64,000 bases of DNA from Doris montereyensis (lineage: Eukaryota > Mollusca > Gastropoda > Nudibranchia > Dorididae). The position numbers and the translations under genes were made by a program. Location: contig JAXRKP010000269.1 of the NCBI GenBank assembly GCA_037039925.1, positions 150,001 to 214,000 on the forward strand. Reading direction: 5' to 3'. The notes under the pieces are model-generated. The model saw only the letters and a list, made by a program, of their open reading frames with translations. It did no database searches and was not told the origin of the DNA. Below are positions 23,361-36,094 of the stretch, in pieces. Within the stretch, counting starts at the first letter, position 1. Each line of letters starts with the position of its first letter.

Positions 23361-24277
23361 AGGTTTGCAGATGTAGGTGTGTGTTTATGAGAACATTTTT
23401 ATTATATATAGTAAAGATTTGTCATCAGATGTAGGTGTGTGTTTATGAGAACATTTTTATTATATATAGTAAAGATTTGGTCATCAGATGTAGGTGTGTG
23501 TTTATGAGAACATTTTTATTATATATAGTAAAGATTTGGTCATCAGATGTAGGTGTGTAAAGATTTGGTCATCAGATGTAGGTGTGTGTTTATGAGAACA
23601 TTTTTATTATATATAGTAAAGATTTGGTCATCAGATGTAGGTGTGTGTTTATGAGAACATTTTTATTATATATAGTAAAGATTTGGTCATCAGATGTAGG
23701 TGTGTGTTTATGAGAACATTTTTATTATATATAGTAAAGATTTGGTCATCAGATGTAGGTGTGTGTTTATGAGAACATTTTTATTATATATAGTAAAGAT
23801 TTGGTCAAGATGTAGGTGTGGTGAGAACATTTTTATTATATATAGTAAATCAGATGTAGGTGTGTGTTTATGAGAACATTTTTATTATATATAGTAAAGA
23901 TTTGGTCATCAGATGTAGGTGTGTGTTTATGAGAACATTTTTATTATATATAGTAAAGATTTGGTCATCAGATGTAGGTGTGTGTTTATGAGAACATTTT
24001 TATTATATATAGTAAAGATTTGGTCATCAGATGTAGGTGTGTGTTTATGAGAACATTTTTATTATATATAGTAAAGATTTGGTCATCAGATGTAGGTGTG
24101 TGTTTATGAGATAGTAAAGATTTGGTTGTGTTCATGAGAACATTTTTATATATATAGTAAAGATTTGGTCATCAGATGTAGGTGTGTGTTTATGAGAACA
24201 TTTTTATTATATATAGTAAAGATTTGGTCATCAGATGTAGGTGTGTGTTTATGAGAACACTTTTATTATATATAATA
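23361..24277. repeat. 59-bp minisatellite, ~15 units
   Basis: Units carry CAGATGTAGGTGTGTGTTTA, TGAGAACATTTTTATTATAT and AGTAAAGATTTGGTCAT. Units are nearly identical apart from a few truncated ones, suggesting recent homogenisation. Confidence 0.95.
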
Positions 24278-25424
24278 CGAAGGATCCACAGTGGAGTAAA
24301 GTCAAAGGCGAAATATGACAATAAGTGACAACTCCACTAATAAAGACAAAATAAACACGTGACGTTTGGGGTATAACCCTTCGTCAGACAACAAACGAGA
24401 AATATCTAGAATCTAGATCTAAGTAATACCTCAGGCATCACACAATGTGATGTCAGAAGAAAAACATAAAGGAGAAAGAAAGAAAGAAAAAGATAGTGAT
24501 GATAAGAAACATAGCAGAGGAGGTGTGAAGAATGAGCGAGAATGGAAGGTTCAGATCTAGAATGAAATAAAAATATGAAAATAAGTAAGTAATAAAAGGT
24601 GAGAAGGTGATAGAGAGAAGAAGAGAATTAGAAAGAGAGAGAGAGAGAGAGAAAAAGAAAGAAAAAAAGGCAGGGAAGAAAGAAACAGAGAGGAGACGTG
24701 TGAGTATAGGAAACAAGAATGAAAATAGATCTAGATTCTAGTCTTATATTCATCCTATTTTTTTGTTCTTTTTTCTCATACTCACAAGTTTTGTCTTTCA
24801 TCTAGATCTATATTTGTAATGATATATCTGGACATACATCTACAATTTGTCTAATCACCCATACTTGTCCGTCTATTTACATAATATAATATACAAGCAT
24901 GATACGTCCAGAGTAATATCAAATACGATTATTAGATCGAGTCAGTGTTCAAGACTGAGGCTACACAGCTAGGCAGGAGCGGTAGGTCTACTAGTCCAAC
25001 TTTTTAATTGTAAAACTTGTCTAAAATGGCGGCTTAGGTGAATGAAAGCTCTACTCAAAGCATGGAAAACAATTAAATTTCCATGAACTAAAAAATGCTT
25101 CTAGTAGAAAAATTCCTCAAATGAAAACAATCTAGGGATCATTTAGAACCTACATGAAAAATATGGTTGCTCTTAGCGGCCTGGCAACAAAACCTTTGAC
25201 GAACAACCAACTCTGAATTAGATCTATATATATATATATATATATATAAAAAATATAACATAGGCATAAAACATACCATACATGATACATATATAATATA
25301 TGAAGAGCTTATGTTTGAAAGACAAAGATACAGCTATGGCTACGGAATATAAATAAAATAAAACCAAAACCTGTAAGACAGGTAGACAATCTCAGCCACA
25401 CAAAAGGAATGGATTTCTGTAACA
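24278..25424. other. Unassigned sequence
   Basis: Holds a GA-rich run (24628-24665) and a short TA run (25225-25250). AGTGGAGT and ACTCCACT (24292 and 24332) form a small inverted pair. No coding motif seen. Confidence 0.45.
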
Positions 25425-25733
25425 GAGACCTCTTGGCTTTATGGAATTGGAATGGTCTGGATTTGGAACAGAGAGCTCTTGGCTTTATGGAATTGGAATG
25501 GTCTGGATTTGGAACAGAGAGCTCTTGGCTTTATGGAATTGGAATGGTCTGGATTTGGAACAGAGAGCTCTTGGCTTTATGGATTTGGAATGGTCTGGAT
25601 TTGGAACAGAGAGCTCTTGGCTTTATGGATTTGGAATGGTCTGGATTTGGAACAGAGAGCTCTTGGCTTTATGGATTTGGAATGGTCTGGATTTGGAATG
25701 GCTCTTGGCTTTATGGATTTGGATTTGGAAACG
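25425..25733. repeat. 46-bp minisatellite, ~6.5 units
   Basis: Units read GAGCTCTTGGCTTTATGGA, then WTTGGAATGGTCTGGATTTG, then GAACAGA. All three plus frames are open because the unit lacks in-phase stops. Confidence 0.94.
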
Positions 25734-26082
25734 CCAAAATGTGCCTATCTGGCGTAGGTCTCATTTGGTGACTAAACTCTTTCATATTATATATATATAG
25801 TGTATTAGTATTGTATACGATGGGTTGAGATGCAAAAACAGCTATATACAAAAAAGACAACTTGAGAAAATCCTTTTTTCTTCCCTTAGTTCTAAATGTT
25901 TTAAATGGAGCCCGATCAATTTCATGTTTAGAGTCAATTATAATACTAATAATAGATACATTCAGTTTTGAACAAAAATGATTTCATCATCATCATAGGA
26001 CTCTTCATTCAAAGTCCAAGATGGTAAAAAAAAAGTCACAATATGTAAAAATGTCGCATAGCGGGTTTTGCATCTCACCCTC
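25734..26082. other. Unassigned
   Basis: AT-rich, no recognisable gene or repeat. Confidence 0.4.
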
Positions 26083-26575
26083 TCATGTATATATATTATA
26101 TGTATATATACTTACACGTGTATATATATTATATGTATATGTACTTACACATGTATATATATTATTATATGTATATGTACTTACACATGTATATATATTA
26201 TATATATGTACTTACACATGTATATATATTATATATATGTACTTACACATGTATATATATTATATATATGTACTTACACATGTATATATATTATATATAT
26301 GTACTTACACATGTATATATATTATATATATGTACTTACACATGTATATATATTATATATATGTACTTACACATGTATATATATTATATATATGTACTTA
26401 CACATGTATATATATTATATATATATACACATGTATATATATTATATATATGTACTTACACATGTATATATATTATATACATGTACTTACACATGTATAT
26501 ATATTATATATATGTACTTACACATGTATATATATTATATATATGTACTTACACATGTATATAAATATATATCAA
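26083..26575. repeat. ~31-bp AT-rich minisatellite, ~16 units
   Basis: Units read ATGTACTTACACATGTATAT plus a variable TATA stretch. Open in all plus frames, no protein. Confidence 0.94.
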
Positions 26576-26890
26576 CATATCTATATCTATATCTATGCAC
26601 CAAAGATCACCATATTTCGCATGTTGGTTTAAAATAGCCAGTTTCAGTTTCAGGTTTTGATCAAATAAACTTTTTGGATCAAGAAAGTATTTGCATTTAT
26701 TGAAAAATAAAAAAATTGTGTGCTTACGATCGAAGAAACTATTTACTGTTACAATAAAAACCTGTGTATACTCAGTATCATGTACTGACTCGGATCTAAT
26801 ATTCATTTGCTAAGGCTTATACCTTATATCTGGACTTTCATTTGAAACACAACGTCAGACCTTTATTTGGAACACAATGTCAGACCTAAA
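26576..26890. other. Unassigned
   Basis: AT-rich, nothing recognised. Confidence 0.4.
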
Positions 26891-26965
26891 TTTTTGCCTG
26901 GATTCAGAACCCAGCACCTTATGGTCAAAAGCCTAGCTGCCTTACAACTAGGCCACTAATTATGA
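26891..26965 (-). mobile_element. SINE head fragment
   Basis: Minus strand has A-box-like TGGCCTAGTTG and B-box-like GGGTTCTGAATCC with spacing of a tRNA-derived head. The body is missing. Confidence 0.6.
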
Positions 26966-27235
26966 ATGTATAAATATGTGTATAGTCTGTATCATAAATA
27001 AATATTACATCTCTATATATCTAAATTTAAAAATATATAATATGTATTTCCTATATATCAATCGGTGGTATTGCAACCTTTTTGGAGGTCTGTACTGGAA
27101 CCCCCAAGATTCATACCTGTAACATCCACTGAACCTTTTTGTCATTGGCAAAAACAAATATAACACGCACACAAGGTGAGTATCTGAAACCTTCACCCGA
27201 CTTCTGAGACTCTCACCAACTCCACTGACCCACAT

Positions 27236-27470
27236 ACATACATGTACACACATGTATCTATACACATACATACATGTACACACATGTATCTATACACATA
27301 CATGTACACACATGTATCTATACACATACACATACATACATGTACACACATGTATCTATACACATACATACATGTACACACATGTATCTATACACATACA
27401 TACATGTACACACATGTATCTATACACATACACATACATGTACACACATGTATCTATACACATACACCTA
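27236..27470. repeat. ~30-bp minisatellite, eight units
   Basis: Units read ACATACATGTACACACATG, then TATCTATACAC, some shortened. Confidence 0.93.
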
Positions 27471-27599
27471 GGTGGGTAGATTAATAAGCACTCGCAATAA
27501 TCAGATATAACATGAAAGAAAGACAATTTAGTCTCTTTTAAAAAAATATTTGTAATGGCCTAGAAACCGTTGCCATGACAACAAGACAAGGAGAATAAT

Positions 27600-27815
27600 T
27601 GGACGTGGCTGGGATGATTTTGAACTGATTTACCCACATCCACAAATAAGGTGATTTCGGGCTTTGATTTACCCACATCCACCACTAAGGTGATTTTGGG
27701 ATTTGATTTACCCACATCCACCACAAAGCTGATTTTGAGATTTGATTTACCCACATCCACCACTAAGCTGATTTTGAGATTTGATTTACCCACATCCACC
27801 ACTAAGCTGATTTCG
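27600..27815. repeat. 39-bp minisatellite, five units
   Basis: Units read TTTGATTTACCCACATCCAC, then CACTAAGCTGATTTTGAGA. The unit equals the end segment of SINE family B (compare 49035-49345: TTTGATTTACCCACATCGAC). The last unit runs on into GGTATTTGGTAGGACTTTT, also family B, so the array grew inside a SINE copy. Confidence 0.88.
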
Positions 27816-27835
27816 GGGTATTTGGTAGGACTTTT

Positions 27836-28212
27836 AATTGAAATTTACCCTGTCCGTCATAAGCGGTGATCTCAGCGTGAATTAAGGGGGGAAGCAGCAA
27901 GGTGAAAGAGAATTGAAAGTGAAAGTGATAAAGCTAAAGGTAATTGAAGCAGAACTTATAAGCAACCGCCCACTTTAAAAACCAAAGTCTGGGCGTAGAA
28001 GGAATGCGAATCGACATGGGCGTCTTCACTGCCAAGAGAACGTCTGGCTGAGTCACAGACCAGGCGATATTTTCTAGGTTTGTTTGTTTAATTGAAATTT
28101 ACCCTGTCCACTATTGTGGTGATCTCAGGGTGAAATTTCACTTAACAGCAAAGATAAAAAGAGAAGTGAAAGAGTAAAAGGAAAGAAGGAATTTATAAAA
28201 TGTAGGAAATTC
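27836..28212 (+). repeat. Two copies of the dispersed ~140-bp element
   Basis: Copies at 27836-27975 and 28088-28212 each begin ATTGAAATTTACCCTGTCC and continue to GTGAAAG and the AAGGAAAGAAG-like end. The first ends ATAAGCAACCGCCCAC. Confidence 0.8.
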
Positions 28213-28249
28213 TGGGAAATTTTAATTTAGGCCAGTGAGTTTCCTTTGT

Positions 28250-28785
28250 TTCATTGAAATTGACCCTGTCCATAATAAGACAATTGACCCTGTCCATAAT
28301 AAGATAATTGACCCTGTCCATAACAAGACAATTGATCCTGTCCATAATAAGACAATTGACCCTGTTCATAATAAGACAATTGACCCTGTCCATAATGAGA
28401 CAATTGACCCTGTCCATAATAAGACAATTGACCCTGTCCATAATAAGACAATTGACCCTGTCCATAATAAGACAATTGACCCTGTTCATAATAAGACAAT
28501 TGACCCTGTCCATAATAAGACAATTGACCCTGTCCATAATAAGACAATTGACCCTGTCCATAATAAGACAATTGACCCTGTCCATAATAAGACAATTGAC
28601 CCTGTCCATAATAAGACAATTGACCCTGTCCATAATAAGACAATTGACCCTGTCCATAATAAGACAATTGACCCTGTCCATAATAAGACAATTGACCCTG
28701 TCCATAATAAGACAATTGACCCTGTCCATAATAAGACAATTGACCCTGTCCATAATAAGACAATTGACCCTGTCCATAATAAAGG
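28250..28785. repeat. 24-bp minisatellite, 22 units
   Basis: Units read ACAATTGACCCTGTCCATAA plus TAAG. The first partial unit is TTGAAATTGACCCTGTCCAT, the opening of the dispersed element, and the tail of the same element resumes at 28790. Because 24 bp is eight codons, both strands stay open for nearly 200 codons; not genes. Confidence 0.95.
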
Positions 28786-28789
28786 GGGG

Positions 28790-28885
28790 GGGGGCGACTC
28801 AGGGCCACACAACGACAACATGACACATAATAAGTAAAAGAGTGAAAGGAAAAAAAGCAGGATTTATCAGCAACCCCGACAACTA
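28790..28885 (+). repeat. Tail of the dispersed element
   Basis: CGACTCAGGGCCACACAACG through AAAGAGTGAAAGGAAAA and CAGCAACCCCGAC, continuing after the 24-bp array. Confidence 0.7.
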
Positions 28886-29186
28886 GCTGCCTGCTTTCCT
28901 GGTGAGTGTTTTTCTAGCGTAATATCTTACGTTGTAATTCCATTCATAATATTTGTCTGCTTCTTTGATACAATAAAATACATACATATAATATGTTATA
29001 ATGAGGGAGTGGTGTGGAGTGGGTTGGGGTTTTTTTGTACATTGAATTTGATACCTTGTACAGAGGGAACACTTTACAAATATATGTCTTATTATATGTG
29101 CAAGAGATCAGTGGATGGAGAAAGGGAATGGAAGGGGAAAAGACATGGGAGAAGAAGAGTGTATGATAAAAGGAGAACTTTGTACT
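28886..29186. other. Unassigned
   Basis: No motif or repeat recognised. Confidence 0.4.
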
Positions 29187-30046
29187 TTGTTCAATTGGAA
29201 TTGACCACACCCATCATTTGCTGTGTTTGTTTGTTCAATTGGAATTTACCACACTCATCATTTGCTGTTTGTTTGTTCAATTGGAATTGACCACACCCAT
29301 CATTTGCTGTTTGTTTGTTTGACCACACCCATCATTTTTGTTTGTTTGTTTGTTCAATTGGAATTGACCACACCCATCATTTGCTGTGTTTGTTTGTTTG
29401 TTCAATTGGAATTGACCACACCCATCATTTGCTGTGTTTGTTTGTTTGTTTGTTTATTTGTTCAATTGGAATTGACCACACCCATCATTTGCTGTGTTTG
29501 TTTGTTTGTTTGTTTGTTCAATTGGAATTGACCACACCCATCATTTGCTGTGTTTGTTTGTTTGTTTGTTTGTTCAATTGGAATTGACCACACCCATCAT
29601 TTGCTGTGTTTGTTTGTTTGTTTGACCACACCCATCATTTGCTGTGTTTGTTTGTTTGTTCAATTGGAATTGACCACACCCATCATTTGCTGTGTTTGTT
29701 TGTTTGTTTGTTTGTTTGTTCAATTGGAATTGACCACACCCATCATTTTGTGTTTGTTTGTTTGTTTGTTTGTTCAATTGGAATTGACCACACCCATCAT
29801 TTGCTGTGTTTGTTTGTTTGTTCAATTTTGACCACACCCATCATTTTTGTTTGTTTGTTTGTTTGTTTGTTCAATTGGAATTTACCACACCCATCATTTG
29901 CTGTGTTTGTTTGTTTGTTTGTTCATTGGAATTTACCACACCCATCAATAGCTGTGTTTGTTTGTTTGTTTGTTTGTTTGTTTGTTCAATTGGAATTTAC
30001 CACACCCATCATTTGCTGTGTTTGTTTGTTTGTTTGTTTGTTTCAT
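29187..30046. repeat. ~40-60 bp minisatellite with variable TTTG runs, ~17 units
   Basis: Units read TTCAATTGGAATTGACCACA, then CCCATCATTTGCTG and one to seven TTTG. TTTG number varies from unit to unit. It ends TTTCATTGAAATTTA, running into a dispersed element copy. Confidence 0.94.
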
Positions 30047-30190
30047 TGAAATTTATTCCCATCCACCATGGTAGTGATCTCAGGTTCAATTAAGAGGAAA
30101 CAGCCAGACGACAGATTTCAGTGAAAGAAGGAAGGAAAGAAGTAGGACCTACCACTCTGTATCAGTAGCACCCGCCAACTGCCCACACCT
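30046..30190 (+). repeat. Dispersed ~140-bp element, representative copy
   Basis: Order of blocks: TTTCATTGAAATTTA, CCCATCCACCATGG, GTGATCTCAGG, AATTAAGAGGAAACAGCCAG, GTGAAAGAAGGAAGGAAAGA, AGTAGGACCTACCA, AGCACCCGCCAACTGCCCAC. At least 18 complete or partial copies occur in the window, all in this orientation as far as I can see. It has no tRNA head, poly(A) or open frame, so its class is unknown (possibly a SINE fragment). Confidence 0.82.
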
Positions 30191-30660
<470 letters not shown>

Positions 30661-30689
30661 CAGAGACAGAGGCAGTCAGTCAGACAGAC

Positions 30690-31117
30690 GAACACGCAAT
30701 CAAACACACTAAGTCGTAGAGAAATTGTCTAAACAACAAATAAACATGTTACTTTTACAGTGGTGAGGATTGTGAATGTGAAATTTGTTTTTCTCCAACA
30801 GTATGATGGTAGTCTATAACTAGAACACTTTGAGATAACAAAAACATATATATATATATTTTCTCTCTCAGTTTTCACTGAAAATCTTAAAAACACAATA
30901 ACAATAATAGTAAATATTTGAAACAATTTTGACTCTAAAAAATATTTAAAAATAATCAGTTTGAAGCGTATCAGACAATCCACATTTCAAATTCAAAATG
31001 TTGGGCAGCTGCATCATAGTCAATGATATCATTAATGAAGATTTATAACAATGCCATAAGAAACAACCTCCCCCCCCTCTCTCCTCCCCTCCCTGTGAAA
31101 AGAGCTCATGCACTATG
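30690..31117. other. Unassigned
   Basis: AT-rich, nothing recognised. Confidence 0.4.
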
Positions 31118-31392
31118 AAAAACTTTCCAAGCCCACCGTGTGCGGTGATCTCAGGGTTTCCTATAGGCAGTCAACAGCACAGCAATGCGTTATAGTTAAA
31201 GCCAGTCAGCTTCAACAAGAGCACGGCACAAATCTTTTTCTTTTGCTCCATTGAAATTTAGCCCATTCACCCTATGCAGTGATCTCAGGGTGAATTTCAG
31301 GGGAAAAACAGCAAGATGAAAGATTTAGAGTAAAACAGTGAAAGGAAGGAAGGAAGACCTTCCAGCAACATCAACCCACTGCCCTCTATTGC
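31118..31392 (+). repeat. Two copies of the dispersed element
   Basis: A short copy at 31118-31165 (CCACCGTGTGCGGTGATCTC) and a fuller one at 31240-31392 (CATTGAAATTTAGCCC to CCACTGCCC). Confidence 0.75.
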
Positions 31393-32050
31393 TTTCTGAA
31401 ACTCCACAAATATATGTATGTGTTGGAGAACATTGTATTTGTGTTTCAGTTTTAGCATGCAACACCATGAATACTGCTAACCCAAACTTGATTAAGGCAC
31501 AATAGGCAATACACCCAACAACAGAATACACACACACACACACTCACACATGCAAACACATACAAACACACACAAAAAACAACCCCAAAAGGAAAAAAAA
31601 AAAACTCAACCAAAAACACATGCAATCTTTTATCACACACAATGCCAAATATCTGTGTCAGCCAATAAAAACAAATTTTAAATGTTATGATCTTTAAAAT
31701 CTGATCAATGAAACGTTTGTTTTTTGTTTCTTTTAACAAGATAAAAAAAAAATCCACATTTATTGTATATACAAATACAAAACATAATTTATCAGCAATC
31801 AGCATAAAAAATATATATCTATAGATGAGCAAAATGAGAATAAAACATTTGCCGCTAAAACCGAACCAACGGTGCAATAATGATAAAAAAAGAAAAGAAT
31901 AAAAATCCCTTAGCAATGGGAAATAAAATCATAAGTTCCCGTCACCAATGCGAGGAATGATTTTGCTTCATTGAAATCACACATACACACTGCCAATTAA
32001 AAAAATGTCACCATTTGGGAGCCAACACAGACTGCTTTGCTTGTTTGCTT
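31393..32050. other. Unassigned
   Basis: AT-rich with short CA runs near 31530 and 31570; no coding motif. Confidence 0.4.
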
Positions 32051-32504
32051 GTTTCATTGACATATTACACTGTCAACCGTATGCAATGATCTCAGGGACA
32101 ATTCTTATTTCTTGTAACTATTGAAAATAAATATATTTTTTATTTTAAGACAGAGAGAGCCTTTGGGCATCTCCAAATACAAAGCTTCATCTCAACGTCT
32201 CACACAGAAGGGGGAGGGGAGGTAATATACGTTGATGATGAAAGGGGGCTAAGCGAGCTTCACCATTGACTGGGGAACCAGCACCCTTCTTACCCAATGC
32301 AATTTAGTGGATCGCGTAGGTGGATCAATACGCAGGGACCCACAACACAAGTGGCCCTGAGCCAGCTGAGGATGTGAGCCACGAGACTCTGTTCTAATGG
32401 ACTATAAGCAAAACTAAGGGGCATAAGTCAATCAAACTTAAATGTTGCACCAGTCCCTTCATGAGAAGAAGAAGACAATCAACAACCACTGACACGGGTT
32501 AGCC
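32051..32504 (+). other. Dispersed-element head, then unassigned sequence
   Basis: 32051-32105 is a short copy (TTTCATTGACATATTACAC to GTGATCTCAGG). 32106-32504 shows no recognisable gene. Confidence 0.5.
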
Positions 32505-32708
32505 TAGTTCTGTTGTTGGCTTTTTTTTCTCTTTCTTTTTTCAACACACACACAGCCTAGTTCTGTTGTTGGCTTTTTTCTCTTTCTTCTTTCAACACAC
32601 ACACAGCCTAGTTCTGTTGGCTTTTTTTTTCTCTTTCTTTTTTCAACACACACACAGCCTAGTTCTGTTGTTGGCTTTTTTTCTCTCTTTCTTTTTTCAA
32701 CACACACA
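32505..32708. repeat. ~50-bp minisatellite, four units
   Basis: Units read CCTAGTTCTGTTGTTGGC, a T-rich tract with TCTCTTTCTT, then CAACACACACACAG. The T tract length varies. Confidence 0.93.
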
Positions 32709-32714
32709 ACTCGT

Positions 32715-33325
32715 TTCAATTGCAACCTACCCTATCCACCATATGCGGTGATGTCAGGGGGTTTAATTTAGAGGAAACAGCCAGATGACAGACACAGTGT
32801 GATGAAAAACTGAACTGAAGAGAAAGAAAGAAGGAGGTTGTACCAGTAGCTACATCAGGCTTTCCTCCTCCCTACCAGTCCATCTCTATCCTTTACTTTC
32901 CGGCATAGCTCGATTGAGCTCCCAGAGAGCCCTTGAAACGGCAACCATCAATGCTTACCATCCTCAGCTGGCATGAGGCCAGTTACGGGTACCTGTGGCT
33001 CAATTCTTCGGAATTTAGCCTGTCCGCCGTTGCGTTGATTTCAGGGTGAAATATGAAGAAACAGCAAGATGGAAGATAAGTAAAAGAGTGAAAGGAAAGA
33101 CATAGGATCTTCCAGCAGTGCCCGCCCTCTCTCGCCCGTCCTTTGGTTTCAAAACATACTTCTTTGAGCTTTTCATTTGCGTAGGTGGACATGTTATTTT
33201 AAAGGAATGATTGATACAAATTTACGCACGCTATCCACCATATGCGGTGATCTCTAAGTGTAAACCGAAAGAGAAAACTGCAATACAACAAGGAGAGTCA
33301 CGTGAACATGACAGTAGGGAACTGG
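32715..33325 (+). repeat. Three copies of the dispersed element
   Basis: Copies at 32715-32880 (CCACCATATGCGGTGATGTC), 33005-33135 (GAATTTAGCCTGTCCGCC) and 33215-33325 (CCACCATATGCGGTGATCTC). Unassigned sequence between. Confidence 0.8.
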
Positions 33326-33583
33326 GACCTAGCACACTGGCAGGATAACAACAATGCAATTGAATTGCTTGGTTTTTTTCAGGGAATGAGAATTTTGTAC
33401 ACGATGTATTCAACTATTCAACGAAAGGTGGCAACATTTTTGGCATACGAATATACATAAAGCTGTCACAACTTTCCTTCACTTCATTCATGGATGACCC
33501 AATTACAACACAAAGTAAGTAAGTAAGTACGGCAAAGGACAAAACAGTGTCTAAATCATGTGAAACAAGGTTTATATAACAAT

Positions 33584-33584
<1 letters not shown>

Positions 33585-33635
<51 letters not shown>
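33585..33635. repeat. TA dinucleotide array
   Basis: About 24 TA units. Confidence 0.97.
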
Positions 33636-33637
<2 letters not shown>

Positions 33638-33809
33638 AAACACATCTTGAGCATGACACAATTTAGCATGGAATATTTTAACATCAAAGATCCCCCTCAA
33701 CCAACAATTGTCCCCCCCCCCCCAAACCTCCTCTCAACTCAATTCTTGCCCCCTCCCTATCCTCCTGCCCCCCAAAAAAAAATCAAAAATCAATCCATAA
33801 CCCTAGGCT

Positions 33810-33935
33810 TGAAATTTACTCCATCCATCCATCCACCATATACGGTGATCTCAGGGTGAATCTATTTCAAAGAAACAGCAAGATGAAGGACATGAGAAGG
33901 GTGAAAGGAAAGAGGCAGGACCTACCAGTAAGACC
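33810..33935 (+). repeat. Dispersed element copy
   Basis: TTGAAATTTACTCCATCC to AGGACCTACCAGTAAGACC. Its 3' end runs straight into the CCAA/CCAT array. Confidence 0.8.
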
Positions 33936-34320
33936 AACCATCCATCCAACCATCCATCCAACCAACCAACCAACCAACCAACCATCCATCCAACCAACCA
34001 TCCAACCAACCAACAATCCAACCAACCAACCAACCAACCATCCACCAACCAACCAACCAACCAACCAACCAACCATCCAACCAACCAACCAACCAACCAT
34101 CCAACCAACCATCCAACCATCCAACCAACCAAACCAACCATCAACCAACCAACCAACCATCCAACCAACCATCCATCCAACCAACCAACCAACCAACCAA
34201 CCAACCAACCATCCAACCAACCAACCAACCATCCAACCAATCCAACCAACCACCAACCATCCAACCAACCAACCAACCAACCAACCAACCAACCAACCAT
34301 CCATCCAACCAACCATCCAG
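33936..34320. repeat. CCAA/CCAT tetranucleotide array
   Basis: Mixed CCAA and CCAT units; minus frames of G, W, L and V are artefacts. Begins where the dispersed element would read CCAACCGCCC. Confidence 0.96.
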
Positions 34321-34399
34321 GGAAAAAAGGAGGATGATGAGAAAAATCCAACCAACAAACCATCCAACCATCCATCCAACGATGAAATCCGTCTCCAAC

Positions 34400-34934
34400 C
34401 AACCAACCCCTAAACCAAATGCAATCCACCGCCTAGATTTGTGATGCCTTCAATCAAGTTGGTAGCTGTCAGCTCTGCTCAAGCCGTTTATTTCTCTTTT
34501 GCTTGACCAACACACACACACACACACACACACACACCTGCATGCCTGAACGGCCATAAATATGAACAGCAGAGCGGCAATCTATTTGACATGAACAATG
34601 TTTGAAAGGGTTACAAATTTCAACATAAGAATAATATATACATATATATATTTAAAAAATAGTTAACAAATATATATATATATATTCATATAATTCAAAG
34701 CCGACTTTCTCCCTAACTTTGAGCAGGTACTACCATCACACCATATAGGTTTGAAATAGTTTGCTTCAGGTCACCTTAAGTTTTGGATAAAGACGGTGAT
34801 AACTCTATTAAGTAAAGAAGAAAAAGAATTGTTTGTCCGCGATCGAGGGAATTTTTTGTTGTTACTATTTCAATGATTTCCGGCCATTGCAACATAAAGC
34901 CTGCGTATGTATAGCCATTATCGAGTACTGACTC
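34400..34934. other. Unassigned, with a CA run
   Basis: CA repeat at 34509-34537 and TA runs near 34640 and 34672. No gene seen. Confidence 0.45.
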
Positions 34935-35370
34935 AATCTAATAATAGTACCTGGTACAGTGGTACTGGCTCAATCTAATAATCGTACCTGGTACAGTGGT
35001 ACTGACTCAATCTAATAATCGTACCTGGTACAGTGGTACTGGCTCAATCTAATAATCGTACCTGGTACAGTGGTACTGACTCAATCTAATAATCGTACCT
35101 GGTACAGTGGTACTGGCTCAATCTAATAATCGTACCTGGTACAGTGGTACTGACTCAATCTAATAATCGTACCTGGTACAGTGGTACTGACTCAATCTAA
35201 TAATCGTACCTGGTACAGTGGTACTGGCTCAATCTAATAATCGTACCTGGTACAGTGGTACTGGCTCAATCTAATAATCGTACCTGGTACAGTGGTACTG
35301 ACTCAATCTAATAATCGTACCTGGTACAGTGGTACTGACTCAATCTAATAATTGTACCTGGTACAGTGGT
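34935..35370. repeat. 37-bp minisatellite, 12 units, two alternating variants
   Basis: Units read CTCAATCTAATAATCGTACC, then TGGTACAGTGGTACTGR, where R is A or G. The GACTCA and GGCTCA variants alternate in the first part, indicating a dimeric higher-order amplification. Confidence 0.95.
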
Positions 35371-35689
35371 TTCTGAGTTCACCGCAGTCAAACTTCATTC
35401 GGCCCAGCTTTGTCGTAAAGATAAATCATGATCCATCATTGTTTCCAGGCATACTTGTAAAATATATAATATAAATGTACATACATATATCTTTTTTTTA
35501 ATCTCTAAATATATCAATTACTTTTCAGTGGTTCAAAAGACCGTGGAGTAATAAAACAGATAATAAAAATGCGGATGATAATGATAGACATAGGAGAAAC
35601 AAACCCTGTAAAATTTGCGAAACAACAATAAAAAATAAAACCAGCTCCAATTTGCCTGTGCTTTGGCTACAATAACTGTGATAGTAAGA

Positions 35690-35793
35690 ACACAAAGTCA
35701 GACCTAACTTTGCTACGATTCGAACTCGGAACATCATGATGCCCAGGCCGGCAGCCTAACTGCTCAGCCCTCGACGCCACTGTACAATGTTGT
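35690..35793 (-). mobile_element. SINE head fragment, family A
   Basis: Minus strand gives GGGCTGAGCAGTTAGGCTGC, then B-box-like GAGTTCGAATCG. Body absent beyond TTAGGTCTGAC. Confidence 0.65.
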
Positions 35794-35800
35794 ATACTTT

Positions 35801-36094
35801 TTAGCTCTTTGAGTGCCAAAAACAATGTATTGCTCCATGCCAGATGAATTCTATCCGTCGCCAGGCATATAACTTTGCTTAGCATTGGGAATCAAACGCC
35901 TTTCTATCAGCGCTATCGGTTCGTTGTTCTATGCCAAACGTCAACATATCGGTCGTGGGCGCTTCCTCACAACTTAAGCGGTATTTGTCTGTGAAACAAA
36001 AATTGTGAGGAAACGCCCACAGCCGATATACAATAGGGTTTGGCACAGAACAACCTAACTCTGTTAGGTTGGCAATTGGCATTCAGAGAGTTAA
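35801..36094. mobile_element. 286-bp TTAA-type MITE (piggyBac-like), foldback
   Basis: Ends are TTAG+CTCTTTGAGTGCC at the left (35801) and, inverted, TTAA+CTCTCTGAATGCC at the right (36094). Inside, arms 35919-35974 and 36001-36056 are inverted copies (TCGTGGGCGCTTCCTCACAA against TTGTGAGGAAACGCCCACAG) around a 26-base loop. TTAA ends with short inverted repeats and no coding capacity fit a non-autonomous piggyBac derivative. Confidence 0.75.

Noticed and set aside
28251..28837. Frames near 200 codons on both strands
   Set aside because: The 24-bp unit is a multiple of three with no stops; octapeptide repetition only.
33851..34429. Gly/Trp/Leu/Val-rich minus-strand frames resembling a membrane protein
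   Set aside because: Translation of CCAA/CCAT tetranucleotides.
35879..36082. Short minus-strand frame at 35.9 kb
   Set aside because: Lies in the foldback arms of the MITE; coding potential is incidental.
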